From the NCBI GenBank assembly GCA_000442125.1, contig KE546983.1, forward strand, positions 124,001 to 188,000: 64,000 bases of DNA, written 5' to 3'. Shown piece by piece: positions 45,959 to 57,057 of this stretch. Position 1 is the first letter of the stretch. Each line of letters opens with the position of its first letter. The translations under genes and the position numbers were made by a program. The notes beneath the pieces are model-generated. The model was not told the DNA's origin. It did not search any database and worked only from the letters and a program-made list of their open reading frames with translations. This DNA comes from Opeltia flavorubescens. Taxonomy: Eukaryota > Ascomycota > Lecanoromycetes > Teloschistales > Teloschistaceae.

Positions 45959-46647
45959 TCAAAGTGACCTCCTCAAGGAAGATCTGTTACGCAGAGCCCA
46001 ATCGTGTAGGAGCTCCGCTGATCTCTCTTCCAATATCTCCAAGCGCATCAAAACCTCGCTAGGTGGATCCTCGAATTCAAGCCCAAGTCCTTCAACCCAG
46101 CTCATAGCATCCTAGTGTACGAGAGTCAGCGTTTCCAGCAAAAGAAAAGAAGACGATGTGTATCATTACCGTAGCTTTGACGTAAAACGGCTTGTCGGGA
46201 AAAAGAGGACATATATTGGTCTGCGGGAATGAATACCGATGTTATTGCTCTGAGAAAGGGAGTGAAGATACTCACAACCTGCCAGTAGCATTTCCTTGAG
46301 GCAGTTTGAGGGATCTGTTCAAGCTCCAAGATCTCGGATCCAAAATCAGTGCGAGGCCATTAAGCAAGAGATGCGTTCTCGTGAATCCATATACCTTTGC
46401 TTCTTTGCGAATTTCTCTATCGACGTTGGAAAGCGCTTCGGCCGACTAGAATTTTGATTAGCATCAGTCAATCATCAGGAAAGGGTGTTGATCTATATAT
46501 TACCGCCTTATCTAAGCGTCTGACGCGATGGTGATTGAAGGTCTTGATAAAGAGTTCAATGTACTCTATTTCCTTCGGAGCTGGGTCCTTTACCCGGAGG
46601 CATCGCACTGTTACGACCCATCCATCATCCAGCGGTAGTGAAGGCAT
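45959..46647 (-). CDS. small five-exon gene of unknown function
   Basis: Five exons (46504..46647, 46395..46445, 46276..46332, 46170..46220, 45959..46111) all join in phase 0 to 151 aa. The introns are 55-62 bp. Three internal exons are only 51-57 bp. The joined protein is smooth: LPLDDGWVVTVRCLRVKDP, IEYIELFIKTFNHHRVRRLD, ILELEQIPQTASRKCYWQV, TNICPLFPDKPFYVKAT, DAMSWVEGLGLEFEDPP and a helical end. All internal exons being multiples of three and phase 0 supports the model; without splicing, each segment is broken by stops. The start at 46647 is the first ATG in frame; the frame stays open further 5', so an upstream exon is possible. I do not recognise the family. Confidence 0.6.
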
Positions 46648-47605
46648 GATTGGCAACGGCTTGATAGTTTCCCAAGAATGCACCTTCTACCGGTAGAGCT
46701 ATACTTTTGCTTGAAAAAGCGTGGGCAGTAGCGTGCGCTAAAAAAGAGGAGAAAATCCGAGAAGAGGTTACTGTCCTAGTATCGATGGCAGAAACTTATC
46801 ACAACCATCGATTAAGCTTGATTGTACCATAAGACCATATGTATAGTGGGCAGAAAGCACGGGTGACTGCGGCTTTGTTCGAAAATATTTGTTGTCCGAT
46901 GGGTTCTTTATAAATATGCTTGCCTTCTTTGACCAACAATCATCTGCGTAGTTGATGCATTATTTTGTCAATCTCCGTTGAAGTACCTAGCTGTTGTAAG
47001 TTTCGACCTCACCTACCTTACCTGCAGCATAGCAAACGCATGTCATTCAGGCTCACACAATCCAGGTTGGTTCCCGAATTATTGCAATAGTGGGGAAGGG
47101 ATATGGAATGGGGAAAGGGGAAAAAACAACATACAGGTGGAAAGCTCACTCCCTACAGCAATTTGTTAATTTACCGTGGCGTTTTCGTAGTCCAGGGGAG
47201 TCGTTCTCAGTCAGCCTTCGCGCAGACCTTGATCAATACTAGCACCAACTACAACTACCGTGGAGAAGCACCGCACTTGAGTCGCCGAGCTTGGGGTGGA
47301 AAAATCCTCCTCTGCGCGACCAGCGGCCAACCGACCCTTAGGGTAGCTTAAGAGACGTCCGCTTCGCCGGTGCTTCCATTAGAGTCACGATGGTGGAAAG
47401 TCGCGGCGATCATACGGAGAGTGGTGTGTACCCGTCGAATATCTACACCTTGAATCATCCATCTCGGATCCTCGCGAACTGGTACCACAATGACGGTCGG
47501 TTATCACCACCAATTTCGAGGTACTTCTTGTCTGGCTTGATACCCTTCGACCGCAATTGGTCGTTGTTTACCTACCATTTCACTTCAAATGTCGGCCTCC
47601 TACCA

Positions 47606-47641
47606 GATGAAGCGACTGGACTTCCGCCCAGTCGCTTCATC
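47606..47641. repeat. 14-bp inverted repeat, 8-nt loop
   Basis: GATGAAGCGACTGG and its exact reverse complement are separated by ACTTCCGC. No T-run follows, so it does not look like a terminator. Confidence 0.9.
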
Positions 47642-48151
47642 CTACCTGCTCGTCCTACCGCCCCGATATCCACAGTCAAGCTCCGTATGTCAGCTGTCAG
47701 TACAAGTGGTAGATGTGCCTGCTCAAACACATGCATGAGAGCGATTTCGCGTCACGGTCCATGGCAAAAGACGCTGCGAAAGGCAAGTTTGGAATCGGGC
47801 GAACCGATGAGCTGCGTTGCGAAACGGAGAATATTCAGAGGTTGAATGCGGGGATTGGGGTCGTTCCGGCTTTCAATGGTTCGATTGGTATGGATATCTT
47901 AGTGGTGTGGGTGGGCCAGCATGCTCAGGGGGGCTGAGGGGGAATTTAGAAGCTTCGCACAGAATTGGGTCTACAAGATATGGAGCCAGTCAAGCGTGTC
48001 CTGCAGATGAAATATGGCTCCGGTCATCTACTGCATTAGCGGCCCGAATTTCGCATGGAAGATGAGGCCATTCGCTTATAAAGATCAGGATAGAATACAC
48101 CCGGAATTCCTCAGCCGACGAGGCATGTCGTCGTATGCCCAGGGGAGAACG

Positions 48152-48181
48152 CTCCCGCTGCGGCCAACAGCGCAGCGGGAG
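48152..48181. repeat. 11-bp GC-rich inverted repeat, 8-nt loop
   Basis: CTCCCGCTGCG and its exact reverse complement CGCAGCGGGAG are separated by eight bases. This is the second such hairpin within 600 bp. Confidence 0.85.
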
Positions 48182-49330
48182 AGGCGAGCCAAGGCCGGTG
48201 GGAAATGCCGGCGGAGGTGAGGAAGCGAGAGCATCCATGGGAGCGAAGATAGCGTGTCAATGGAAGAGAGCGAAGGTGGAGGTGTGAAAGGGGAATCCTG
48301 CGGGTTAAGGCAGACGGGGAAGAGATGGAAGGGGTAACGGATCGAATGTAGGATCAGGAGAGGAGTCAACAATAGGTAACTTACGAAGATGTCGGGACAC
48401 GATCATCGTAATAAGGAAGCACGTGGAGATAATACAAGACAAGGCATGGAGAAGAGAGGGCGTATAGCGTATGCTTCTCTAATTATCGACGAGACGACGT
48501 GCTCGAGATACAGAGGAGATGTAGAATTCGAAGGGGAATGGTCGCACCCATTGATCGAGTTACGTTCGGGGAGAAAACATGAACCAGAAGGAGAACCGAT
48601 ACATATAATTGTCGTGTGTTTCTTAATAGGATATTCCATGATTCAAGGGGTTATGCTCGTATATACGACTGAGAATCGTGCTATTACAACCTATACCTTC
48701 GACCAGGGTTGGTTTCAGAGGCGATCTTATACCTCACCAAAGGGACCAGAGGAAGCTAGCTCCTGGTTCTGGGTGAGGTCCAGTGATATACTTTTCAATG
48801 CCTCCACAGTCTACTTCTCCTTTCGACTATTGTCACAGGAGTGTCGCCGCTTCGTTCCTATCTTGTCCGACGTCCTCGGCGATAGCAGTCCGTGCTGCGT
48901 CCTCACGTTCGTCCCGACTTTATTAATAGGAACCGACTTTGCCCATGGCCCGTTGTCGACGTATCCCCCGCCAGGCATGAAGAAGGAACAGAATTTGATC
49001 ATGTCCTGAGCCGTTTTCTCAGGTCCGATCTACCAAGATTCCTCCTCGACCTTACTTCTTTTGCAAGGGTGGGATTTGGCGAAAGGCTACTTTTACAGGA
49101 TCGCCCTGGGCTTCCGCGAAGTTATTAATTCGACAAGCAGCTGATCATTTGCTTGTATGAAGGCGCGTTTCTGAACTCCATTCCCCGCATCTTGCAACTG
49201 TAGTTGACGCATCGATCGGCGACGCTAGGAGGTAGTAGCTGGGCGTCCTTCATTGGGATGTTCGTCTTCACTGGACGAATCGTCGCCGCTCTTGTTCTCA
49301 GAGTTGTGGCTGCCGGGAACCGCACCGTGC

Positions 49331-50363
49331 TCATGTTTTGCGGCTGCTCTGTGGGTCAAGTTTTTCAGTTGCCTCGTCATTCTCATCATACATGGTGCGG
49401 AGTTTCCTCAAGTCTGTGGGTAGATATCTACGGCCATGGGTAATGCCGTCAAATGCTCTGTTGAAAGCCGCCATAGGGTCTCCCGGCCACGTCTTTCTGG
49501 TCCTGGATGCCCCTTCGTAGGCTCTCCCTTCTGGTCCGAAAGACTTGATGATAAAGGCATCGTACGAGCCTGCTTGTGCGCCCGGCATAAGCTTCCCTTT
49601 CGACCCCTGGTCGTTGTAGTACATCTCTGCGGTTGGGGGAGACCGACGGATAACCTGTCGATGCTTGATCCAGGCTTGTCTGCGCCGGCGCACGTCCTTT
49701 TCCTCATCATCGATGAAGTACTGTAGATCTGCGGGGCAGAATACGCAGGATGGATTAGGGCGTTTGCCATACCAGCCGTTGCATGTTGGACATAGCGGCA
49801 ATCCATTGTCCTCTGCTTGTAACCCGCGTAGGTTGATAAGTCCAGAGTCTTTCAAATCTTCAAGGACCTGTAGAAAAGTCAGTCTTGTCCTCTGTAAAGC
49901 CACCCCTTGTTTCTGAAAGACATCCAATCAACTTACATCTTTTTCGCTAGAAAATATCACACGAGCGACATGAGTCTCTTTGTCGCCGCAATGCCAACAT
50001 TTATCGCCCGAGGTTGTATCGCGTTTTCTCTACTTGGTACTCTTGGAGAAGCTTGTTGCCCTAGACACTGACAATGCTAAGGTGTCCGATGCTGCAACAG
50101 AGTCTAGGTGATTTAGTAGCACCGTACTTCCGTTTCCGCTGTGAAGAGGATTGGTCTGCGGATGAGTTCGAATGATGGCTGTAAGGACGTGAGGGCGGCT
50201 TCCGTTCACGACTGCTTCGACGAAGCTCGCGAGCTGGGCGAGGTGGCGGAACCATTGAGCTGCCTGCGTAGGTGGTGTCTGGAATGGAGACGGAGTTAAG
50301 AATTTGTGATTGAGGAAGACCGGATGGCTTGGGGTGGGAAGTCCGATGAGTGGGAGACTCCAT
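49331..50363 (-). CDS. HNH-type (treble-clef zinc) fungal protein
   Basis: Three exons (50073..50363, 49937..50029, 49867 down to 49331) join in frame to 306 aa. The first intron (GTCAGT...GTAG, 43 bp) is the least certain. The second (GTAAGT...ACAG, 69 bp) is clean. The N-terminal 95 residues are disordered and basic. The core runs CWHCGDKETHVARVIF, then a helix (VLEDLKDSGLINLRGLQAEDNG), LPLCPTCNGWYG, and SCVFCPADLQYFIDDEE. Two CxxC pairs and the HVARV histidine fit a treble-clef HNH fold as in fungal HNH-containing orphans. The C-terminus has FDGITHGRRYLP. Family members are predicted nucleic-acid-binding or nuclease proteins; no function has been shown that I know of. It is intact, in contrast to the other HNH-type gene at 525..2037. 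It is the last intact gene before the decayed cluster. Confidence 0.7.
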
Positions 50364-50760
50364 GCTGCTATAATCGGTGATGAACTCTAAAGTGCAAGAG
50401 AGAGGTCGATAGTATGAGGGATGATTGGCTTCGGCAAGTCGCTGCTTATTACAGGAGAAGCTGAGTAATATCTTACGAAGTAGCGAGCAGCCGATAGAGA
50501 TGGAGTATGAATGGCATGATTGTGTTTTACTTGTTTACTGACTTCGCTGAGCTAGCTTGAGAAAATAAAGGACTTGTGGGAGACTTTGTTTGAAAGGGTT
50601 ATATTATTTTTCTCCGAGGATGACGTGGGTCTGCGGGTGAGTCTGTGTGGGAAAGTGTGGGGTGGTTAGTCTAACTCATTCAAAATCATTTCCTAAACAC
50701 AATCAGGCTCCGCCAACCTTCCTTTAACCTAACATTCAAGAAATCCATCTTTCCATCAAT
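50364..50760. other. divergent spacer at cluster edge
   Basis: A 397-bp region between the HNH-type gene and the first P450 relic. No gene recognised. Confidence 0.5.
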
Positions 50761-52777
50761 ATGGCGGACTACACGTATCTTGCTAACTTGTCAACATCCA
50801 ACCTTGTCCTCGCCAGTGTTATATTACTACTTACCGGTGTACGTTTCCAGCTATACACAGAACCATTTCCGGGCTTATTCCTATAGCTTATCCTGCCTTG
50901 GAGCCTAACGGTGATCTACAACCTCTACTTTCATCCTCTGGCTTTATATCCTGGTATCTTCCGACTAACGCCGTAAAGATTCGATGAACTCAATTGACCA
51001 AGACTCAGGCCCCGCTTCCAGAACAGCGTTCTACTTCGTAGACTGCTGGTCAATGTTACGGGGAAACTCCCATCGTCATACTCTTAAGNTTCACAACAAA
51101 TATAGAGGTGGTGTACTAATCATACCAAATGCACTATCCTTCAACACGGCTCAAGCCTGGAGAGGTATGTACAGCTTAATGGGCTCCCACAATAAGCAGG
51201 CCACCATTAAATATGACCAAGACATCTACGGTACAAGGCTCGGCAAAGGGCAGCTGGCCAAAGATCCCATCATATTCCAGCAAGAAGGGCCCGCCAATAT
51301 TACCGGTAGAGAGTTAGCCAATCATGATTTATTGCGAACCTACGGACGACTGAAGTTGCGAATCATCGTGATCATGCTCGGATTCGAAAGCTACTCTCGC
51401 ATGCATTCTCCGAGACAGCCTTACGTGAACAGGAGCCGATCCTCACTCAATACTTCCATCTGCTTCTATCGAGACTGAAGGAGCACCTCGGAGGCCCGAC
51501 CCAAGGCAAAGTTGATATCATGTCCTGGTACAACTTCACCACGTTCGATATTATTGGGTTGGTCGCTGTCTCTCTTTCCTTCACTCACGAACATAATTCT
51601 TACAACCCGGCAGAGAATTAGTTCTCGGAAGCTCGTTCCAGGCACTCGAGAATGGTCGCTACCACACATGGATGAGGCATGCCCTAAAACGGACCATGGA
51701 GAATGAGGCACTGACGATGATAGGAACATGTTTTAATCGATCAAGTTCCTCGGCGTAATGCGGTTTGCAGCACACTATCCTGCCATCAATCGGGTCATCA
51801 AGGCCATGCTCTGGGCTTTCCCCTCCATCGACGAGAAAAGGCAATCTCACTTCGATTTCACGAGCAATAAGACCGAGAGCCGACTGGATCAAGACAATTA
51901 TCGCAGAGATTTTCTATCATACGTAAGTCTTGGGCCGTCTTCTTCTACAGGAGATATATAATGACAGCCCATGGAGATAAATAACGAGCGAGGAATGACG
52001 AGAGAAGAGATCATCAGTATATCTGGTGTGCTGCTCATCGGGGTATCTGAGACTACAGCGACGTTGCTCAGTGGGGCTACTTACTACCTTCTCACCAATC
52101 CTCACACGCTGAGAAGGCTTTACGCGGAAGTCCGAGGCGCCTTCAAAGCCGAGGCTGAAATCACCCTACCATCGCTGTCCCTACCATATCTCGAAGCCGT
52201 GTTGACAGAGTCACTTCGAATGTATCCACCAGTGGCGGCAAATCTACCGCGTATAACGGGATCCCGGGGGGGTGTGATCGACGGGTATCATGTTCCTGCA
52301 AAGGTGCGCATGCTCATCTTTTTCGGCAGCAAGTCGGAGGAAATGATGAGTTCTTCAGTCGTCACTGATGCTGCGTTACTATTATAGGTTTCCGTTGGTG
52401 TATATTAGTGGGCTGCGTCCCAGTCCAAGGACAATTCCACGGATCCAGCCGAACGATGGCTGCCAGAAGCCCCGGAGCAGTACCGGCAGGACAAGAAAGC
52501 AGCGCTCTAGCGTTTCTCGACAGGGCCGCGAGGTTGCCTTGGCAAAAAGTAAGCGTCGAGTGCCGGGTCAACGAAAGCCTACGAAAGTGCACGTGTAGCT
52601 AATCTCTTTCGTTTTAGCTTGGCGTACGCGCAAATGCGGTCAATACTGGTGCGAATGCTGTGGAACTTTGACCTGACTCTTTATAAAGAGAGCAATGGGT
52701 GGGCGGACCAGAAATCGTACATCCTATGGGACAAGCCACCCCTGTGGGTACAGCTCAGCGATCGCAATGCGATATGA
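50761..52777 (+). pseudogene. cytochrome P450 relic 1
   Basis: A multi-exon P450 can be followed from ATG 50761 (hydrophobic anchor LVLASVILLL, then VIYNLYFHPLA) to the stop at 52775..52777. Recognisable blocks: GVLIIPNALSFNTAQAW; HARIRKLLSHAFSETALREQ; the MSWYNFTTFDIIG block; an I-helix region with GVLLIGVSETTATLL; the K-helix LTESLRMYPP; the ERW block; haem loop FSTGPRGCLG with its Cys intact; and LAYAQMRSIL. Clean introns remain between several blocks (for example 52549..52617). Lesions: in-frame TAG at 52406..52408 and 52508..52510, the second just before the haem loop; frame changes near 51085 (next to an unresolved base at 51089) and near 51735; and shortened sequence before ERW. The block pattern is that of secondary-metabolism P450s of the trichothecene-hydroxylase type. 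Confidence 0.85.
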
Positions 52778-53723
52778 AGGTCGGGAAAATCGCAGCATCC
52801 ATACCAACCCAAGGCAGACTTCTCGAGTCCATCGATTGCTAGATACTGAATGATTAAGTGGTCCGTGTGCTTATATACTGTACTAGAAAACCGTGTATCT
52901 AGCAAAGCGCTCAATGCAGGCGGGTTTCGGCCCTGCTTTCCAGGTGAGAAGAAGGAATAATTGGCGGATAGAGCAAAATTGATACATGAGCAACTTCCCG
53001 GTAGAGCTTTCTCAACTCATGCAAGTATTGACGCCGTCTCCCGTGTGAACCGAGGCATCAACCTGGTAACCCTAATCGGCGTCGGTGTCATCCTAGATGA
53101 CCTCAGATCCCTCCTTGACTCGACTTTGGAACCGGTTCCAGTAAGCCTACGGGAAGACGCATGGGAAGGCAATGCTGACTGCGTCAGAAAGACACCTGAA
53201 CCGGTGAACCAGTAGACAATCTGCAAGGCCACTGACATGACTCGCCGTAACTAGTTCGATATGCATCACATGAATTGCCTCGTACATTCTTTCCAAAGTG
53301 GCCTAGAACGCTTCCGCCTAGAAATCTCATCACGAATGGGTGAAATGTCGATGCTCAGCTTTTGTTTAGAAAACCGCTCATGTTATATTTGATCGTTGCA
53401 GTAGGCATTCGATATACATCCTCGCAAGTCAAAAAAGCAACAAGCATTCCCGGACGGCTAAGGAATCCAAGGCTACTATGGCCCCTTTCTCATTCAAAGT
53501 GAGACGTAGGAGATCCTCCTTGTTGAAGACTTCTCTAAGAACGGCCCTCCATCGTTATATCTAGCACCACTTGGTCTGGTCTATCCTGTTACACGCGGGC
53601 TAATGCCTCCGCCTGGTAGCCTTTGTCTGCTATTCGCACCTCATGTTTGCGGCCATTTGGTGATTTTCCAGCGACGGCAACCTCGGCCAACAGGTGACCA
53701 TCCTTATCTCCAGAAAGCTTTGA
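52778..53723. other. unassigned sequence inside the decayed cluster
   Basis: Frames on both strands near 52960..53240 are open but not recognised. They may be another decayed cluster gene. Confidence 0.35.
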
Positions 53724-55052
53724 CTAGGAGCCATCTCTCTCATGATAGCCATCGTAGACATTGCCGACGGGTGCTCGAAGGACGGACGAGCCAGATCGCT
53801 CGTTCTTGCTCAGCGTAGCTAGATCGAATATTATAGGCCGTAAGAAGCTTGTGTAGGAGCGAAGTCGGTGAGTGAATGGAGCTTTGTATCGGTCGATGAA
53901 AGCTGGAAAGGCAAGCGCGCACGCGCAGACAAGGTCCACGTTGACCTCGAGGACGCTGCTGCCGTCAGTATCGTGCTGTTACTAGGTTCACGTTGGAGAG
54001 ACATACGCCCAAATCTGGATCTTTCCAAGATTCCAGGTGCGGTCCCTATCGATGTACAGGACCGGCGTCATCGCGAGCCTAACTATACTTGCAACCACTG
54101 CGCTAGTAAGGATCAGCGTGTTCCTTCTCCGTCGGTCTTGTTCGACGTACAAGGCTGCAATACTGAAGATGGCGATCAGTCGAATTTTACGGTGTTGTTT
54201 CAGGTTCAAGGACTAGATAACCGGCATTGGCAGGGTGAGAACGCAAATATCGCTGGCGACATTAATGCCACCGGAGGCGTACAGAAGCCCCTTTAGCTTG
54301 ATATAATGGTCCCGCTTGACCGTTGGATCCCAAACCTTCTCAAGCGGTATTCATTCAAAGAGCGATGCGAAGAAGAGTCCAGTATAAGTGCACAGCAGAA
54401 GGGTGATGGCCATTGCGAGGATCCGCCGTATTGTCGGGCTCGGCCTGAAGAGGCGCCAGTAGCATAGGAGGCAAGAGAATTTGATGATGGCCACAAGCGG
54501 CAAATTGATCCATGATGCGATGTTGAGCATCTGATCGAAGAAGCTGGGTCAGTACGCAAGAAAAAGAGGAAGGAGGCTGACCTTCAAGGCACTCGGGACT
54601 TGGGTAGCTGGAACATCCCATAGGTGACGGCCGAGTCCCCGGGTACTGCCTGCTTCGCATTAAGCGGATGTATCCGTCGGTCCCAGTGCTTACTTACCAA
54701 CCATCAACAGAGCGGAGAAAACCAAGGTCAGAAGCTGTCGGTGTCAGCGACCGGTCTAGAGCTCGCTCGATTTTGGGTAATTACGTATGCCAGGGCGCAG
54801 CAATCTGGGGGTCCATGGTCAGTATTCGACTGCAATCTGGAGTCGCGCGGTCTTACAATCATCCAGCCAAAGCTCACGGCTGATGAACTTTCGAGTGTAG
54901 AGGCGAATAACGATGGCACATATTGCCAAGAGCAGGCATATACTATGCAGAGCAATAGTACCACGAGGCTGATCGGGAGGGTCAACAAAGTTCGATTTGG
55001 TACCAGATGGAGGCGGTATAAATGTGAGGGCTCGAGTAAAAAGATGGGCCAT
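53724..55052 (-). pseudogene. fungal rhodopsin-like integral membrane protein relic
   Basis: The exon chain reads from ATG 55052. Blocks: FVDPPDQPRGTIALHSICLL, the signature IRLYTRKFISRELWLDD, LLTLVFSALLMV, GLGRHLWDVPA, ASWINLPLVAIIKFSCLLCY, IPLEKVWDP, GGINVASDICVLTLPMPVI, ASIVRLAMTPVLY and VDLVCACALAFPAF. These match the multi-helix fungal integral membrane (rhodopsin-domain) family, in which LDD after a basic helix and CY-x-R-x-F are typical. Introns at the LDD, LMV and PSALK positions keep good borders. Lesions: TGA at 54351..54353 where the family usually has Cys, TAG at 54213..54215 where Trp is expected, and TGA/TAG close together near 53985. Genes of this family are often found near fungal metabolite clusters; their function is unclear. 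Confidence 0.8.
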
Positions 55053-55917
55053 GATATTCCAAAATTCGAGGGTAGGCGCGCGAAATGGCAGCGAGAGAGC
55101 AGAAGCTCGAAGTATATAAGCAAGCAAGGTATTGTAGTTTGCCTGAAACAATTTTTCGAGGAAGTCCTCCGTCACCTCATCATACGAAGTGAACATGCGG
55201 CGCAGATTCAGAGGCACAGTCGAGGTCTCCGTCAGCACCGATGTTGGGCTTACCATGGGATACATGTGCTATTCAATTCATAGTAGGTTAAGGTTCCAGT
55301 TATCGGACTATCTTACGCTGATAAGGTGTGAAGTGAATTATATAGAAGGGTCCTTGCTTAGGGTTAGGGCATCCTCGACTCCGCCGCCAAAAGCAAAGGA
55401 AAAACCAATCACGAACATGCACATACCATGCAACGGGGCAACTCCGAGCGAGGTACGCAGACGGCAAGAACTGTCAGGCGGCGAATCAGCCAAAGCGACC
55501 AGTCCCCAGTCTCAGGACACTGAACCGGGCCTAAGCTCAGCAAACAGCGGAAAACATTGGTTAGTTTCGACGCTACCCCTATTGACTTGCCTTAGGCTCG
55601 GCAATCTTATTTCGACTACAGAGTTACACAGCATACGGGACGAATAAATGCTTATTATTCCCATTCTGGGTCACACAGCATATATTAAAAAGAATCTGAT
55701 ACACTTACTACTTTATCACTAAAAATTCGCCGTTCAGCGATTGGTGGTTCTTGCTGGACAGAGAGTGGGACAATTTGAACTTTATTACAGACCAGGCGCA
55801 CTAATCCGCATAAGGCGACAAGTTATCACTGGCACCACCACTACATTTCTGCTATACAGCGCCCTCTTAATCTACCACAATACTTTTCCCCCATGCTCCC
55901 CCAACTGCTCTAGCCTG
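55053..55917. other. gap where the synthase C-terminal half would be expected
   Basis: No prenyltransferase motif (DDxxD or similar) is seen on the minus strand, although full-length chimeric terpene synthases continue with such a domain. The 865 bp are also too short for a complete one. Confidence 0.45.
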
Positions 55918-57057
55918 ACGAAGCATCCGGGTGATACCTGGGGTAGTGTATGCTCTATGCCAAGTTCCCACTGACGCTGTATTAAATGGCTTCGACGTAC
56001 GTCCGGAGGTCTGCACTCAGATCCAGGTTTGGTACCAGTAGAGACTTCTTGACGCTTGCCTCGATCTCAGCTCTACACACATCCTTGGCTGCATCTTCTG
56101 ACACAGACAGCTCCGTCACGAGGACCCAGATCGCGTTGACCACACAGCCTTGTCCCTTCTCCTGCGCCCAATCGCGCTCTTTCTCCCAGGAGAAAAGGCC
56201 ACTGGTCAGACTGAGGGCCTCGAACGCGGGCTGCGCGAGCCGCTTGCATGTTTCCATCTCTTCTTCCGGGATCATCAACGCCATCGCGAAAGTCAATGTC
56301 CCGAACCAGATCCTGCCCCACCGTCAGCCTCGTCGGATTTGCTCGCACGTGCGTCGAGGCACCTACATCTCACCAGCATCGATGATTTGATAAGGGAGGT
56401 ATTCTTCCAAGCTCGCAAAAGGGCGTGATCGCGGCCGACTAGCAGCCAGCTACACGAACGTTGCCCAGGATTTCATCGACGTCAAAGCCCGTTCCGGATC
56501 GATGGCCAGCATCTCCGCCAGAATATGCGACTGAATTCGCTTTGACCCCTGACTGGCAGCGCTGACGCTGCCTGGAAGAGGAGCTTCCGAAAGCAATCCT
56601 TCTCCAAATACTTGCAACAATTGTAGATCGTTCTCATCGGCCTGCTTTCTATCAGCATTCCGGCCAGCGCTCAGCTTCATCCCGATTTCTACCTTCTCGA
56701 GATCGATCCCTTCCATGGCATCTGCTCCCACATCAGTCGAGAACTGTTCCCAGACACATGTCCGAGAGAAAGGCAACAACCATCGTAGAGGAAGGCAAAC
56801 TCGTTCGCATAAGAGATGATTTCCAGCCTTTCAGGAAGACACTCGGGCACGGTGACAGCAATGAAGCCATATTGTCTACCTAAACCCCCATGGTACTGTC
56901 CCACTGGACTCACAAACTTGGTCCAATCGTCGTGAGCTCGTTTGACGCCGGCAACTTCCTTCTGAGTATCTCGATGCATGCGTAGGGCCACACCCTCGCA
57001 AAGCTTCATGGTCTCGTCGTCAGGAGAGTTGACAATGTCGGAGTAACAAAAATCCAT
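55918..57057 (-). pseudogene. terpene cyclase domain of a chimeric di/sesterterpene synthase, decayed
   Basis: The N-terminal cyclase half of a fungal chimeric terpene synthase (cyclase plus prenyltransferase) begins at ATG 57057. It shows MDFCYSDIV, VSPVGQYHGG, the IPECLPER-like VPECLPERLEIISYANEFAF, GSKRIQSHILAEM, AIDPERAL, SLEEYLPYQIIDAGEM, an intron at 56313..56366, FAMALMIPEEEMETC, FSWEKERD and CVVNAIWVL. Known chemistry of intact members: class I, metal-dependent cyclisation of C20/C25 diphosphates. Lesions seen: the first Asp-rich metal site after FAFL is disrupted and the frame changes there (about 56780); TAG at 56450..56452; the second (NSE-type) site lacks its first two metal-binding positions; and stops at 55982..55984 and shortly beyond, within sequence that still resembles the family. 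The prenyltransferase half is missing. It is clearly non-functional. Confidence 0.85.

Larger units (their letters stand above)
46648..49330. other. degraded stretch with two hairpins
   Basis: Plus-strand frames at 47390..47845 and 48389..49009 are the longest, but neither shows a clear domain. Parts near 48650..48720 (VYTTENRAITTYTF) and 49020..49110 (YQDSSSTLLLLQGW) faintly recall repeats of fungal fucose-lectin-like propellers and may be a decayed copy. Two inverted repeats (47606..47641 and 48152..48181) are listed separately. Confidence 0.35.

Noticed and set aside
48389-49009. 206-codon plus frame starting with ATG
   Set aside because: Length alone suggested a gene, but the sequence lacks domain structure and the best lectin-like hints fall in two different frames. 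Kept only as a weak finding.
49331-50363. Homing endonuclease or mobile intron ORF
   Set aside because: The HNH-like core sits in an ordinary spliced nuclear gene with no intron-core or LAGLIDADG/GIY-YIG motifs.
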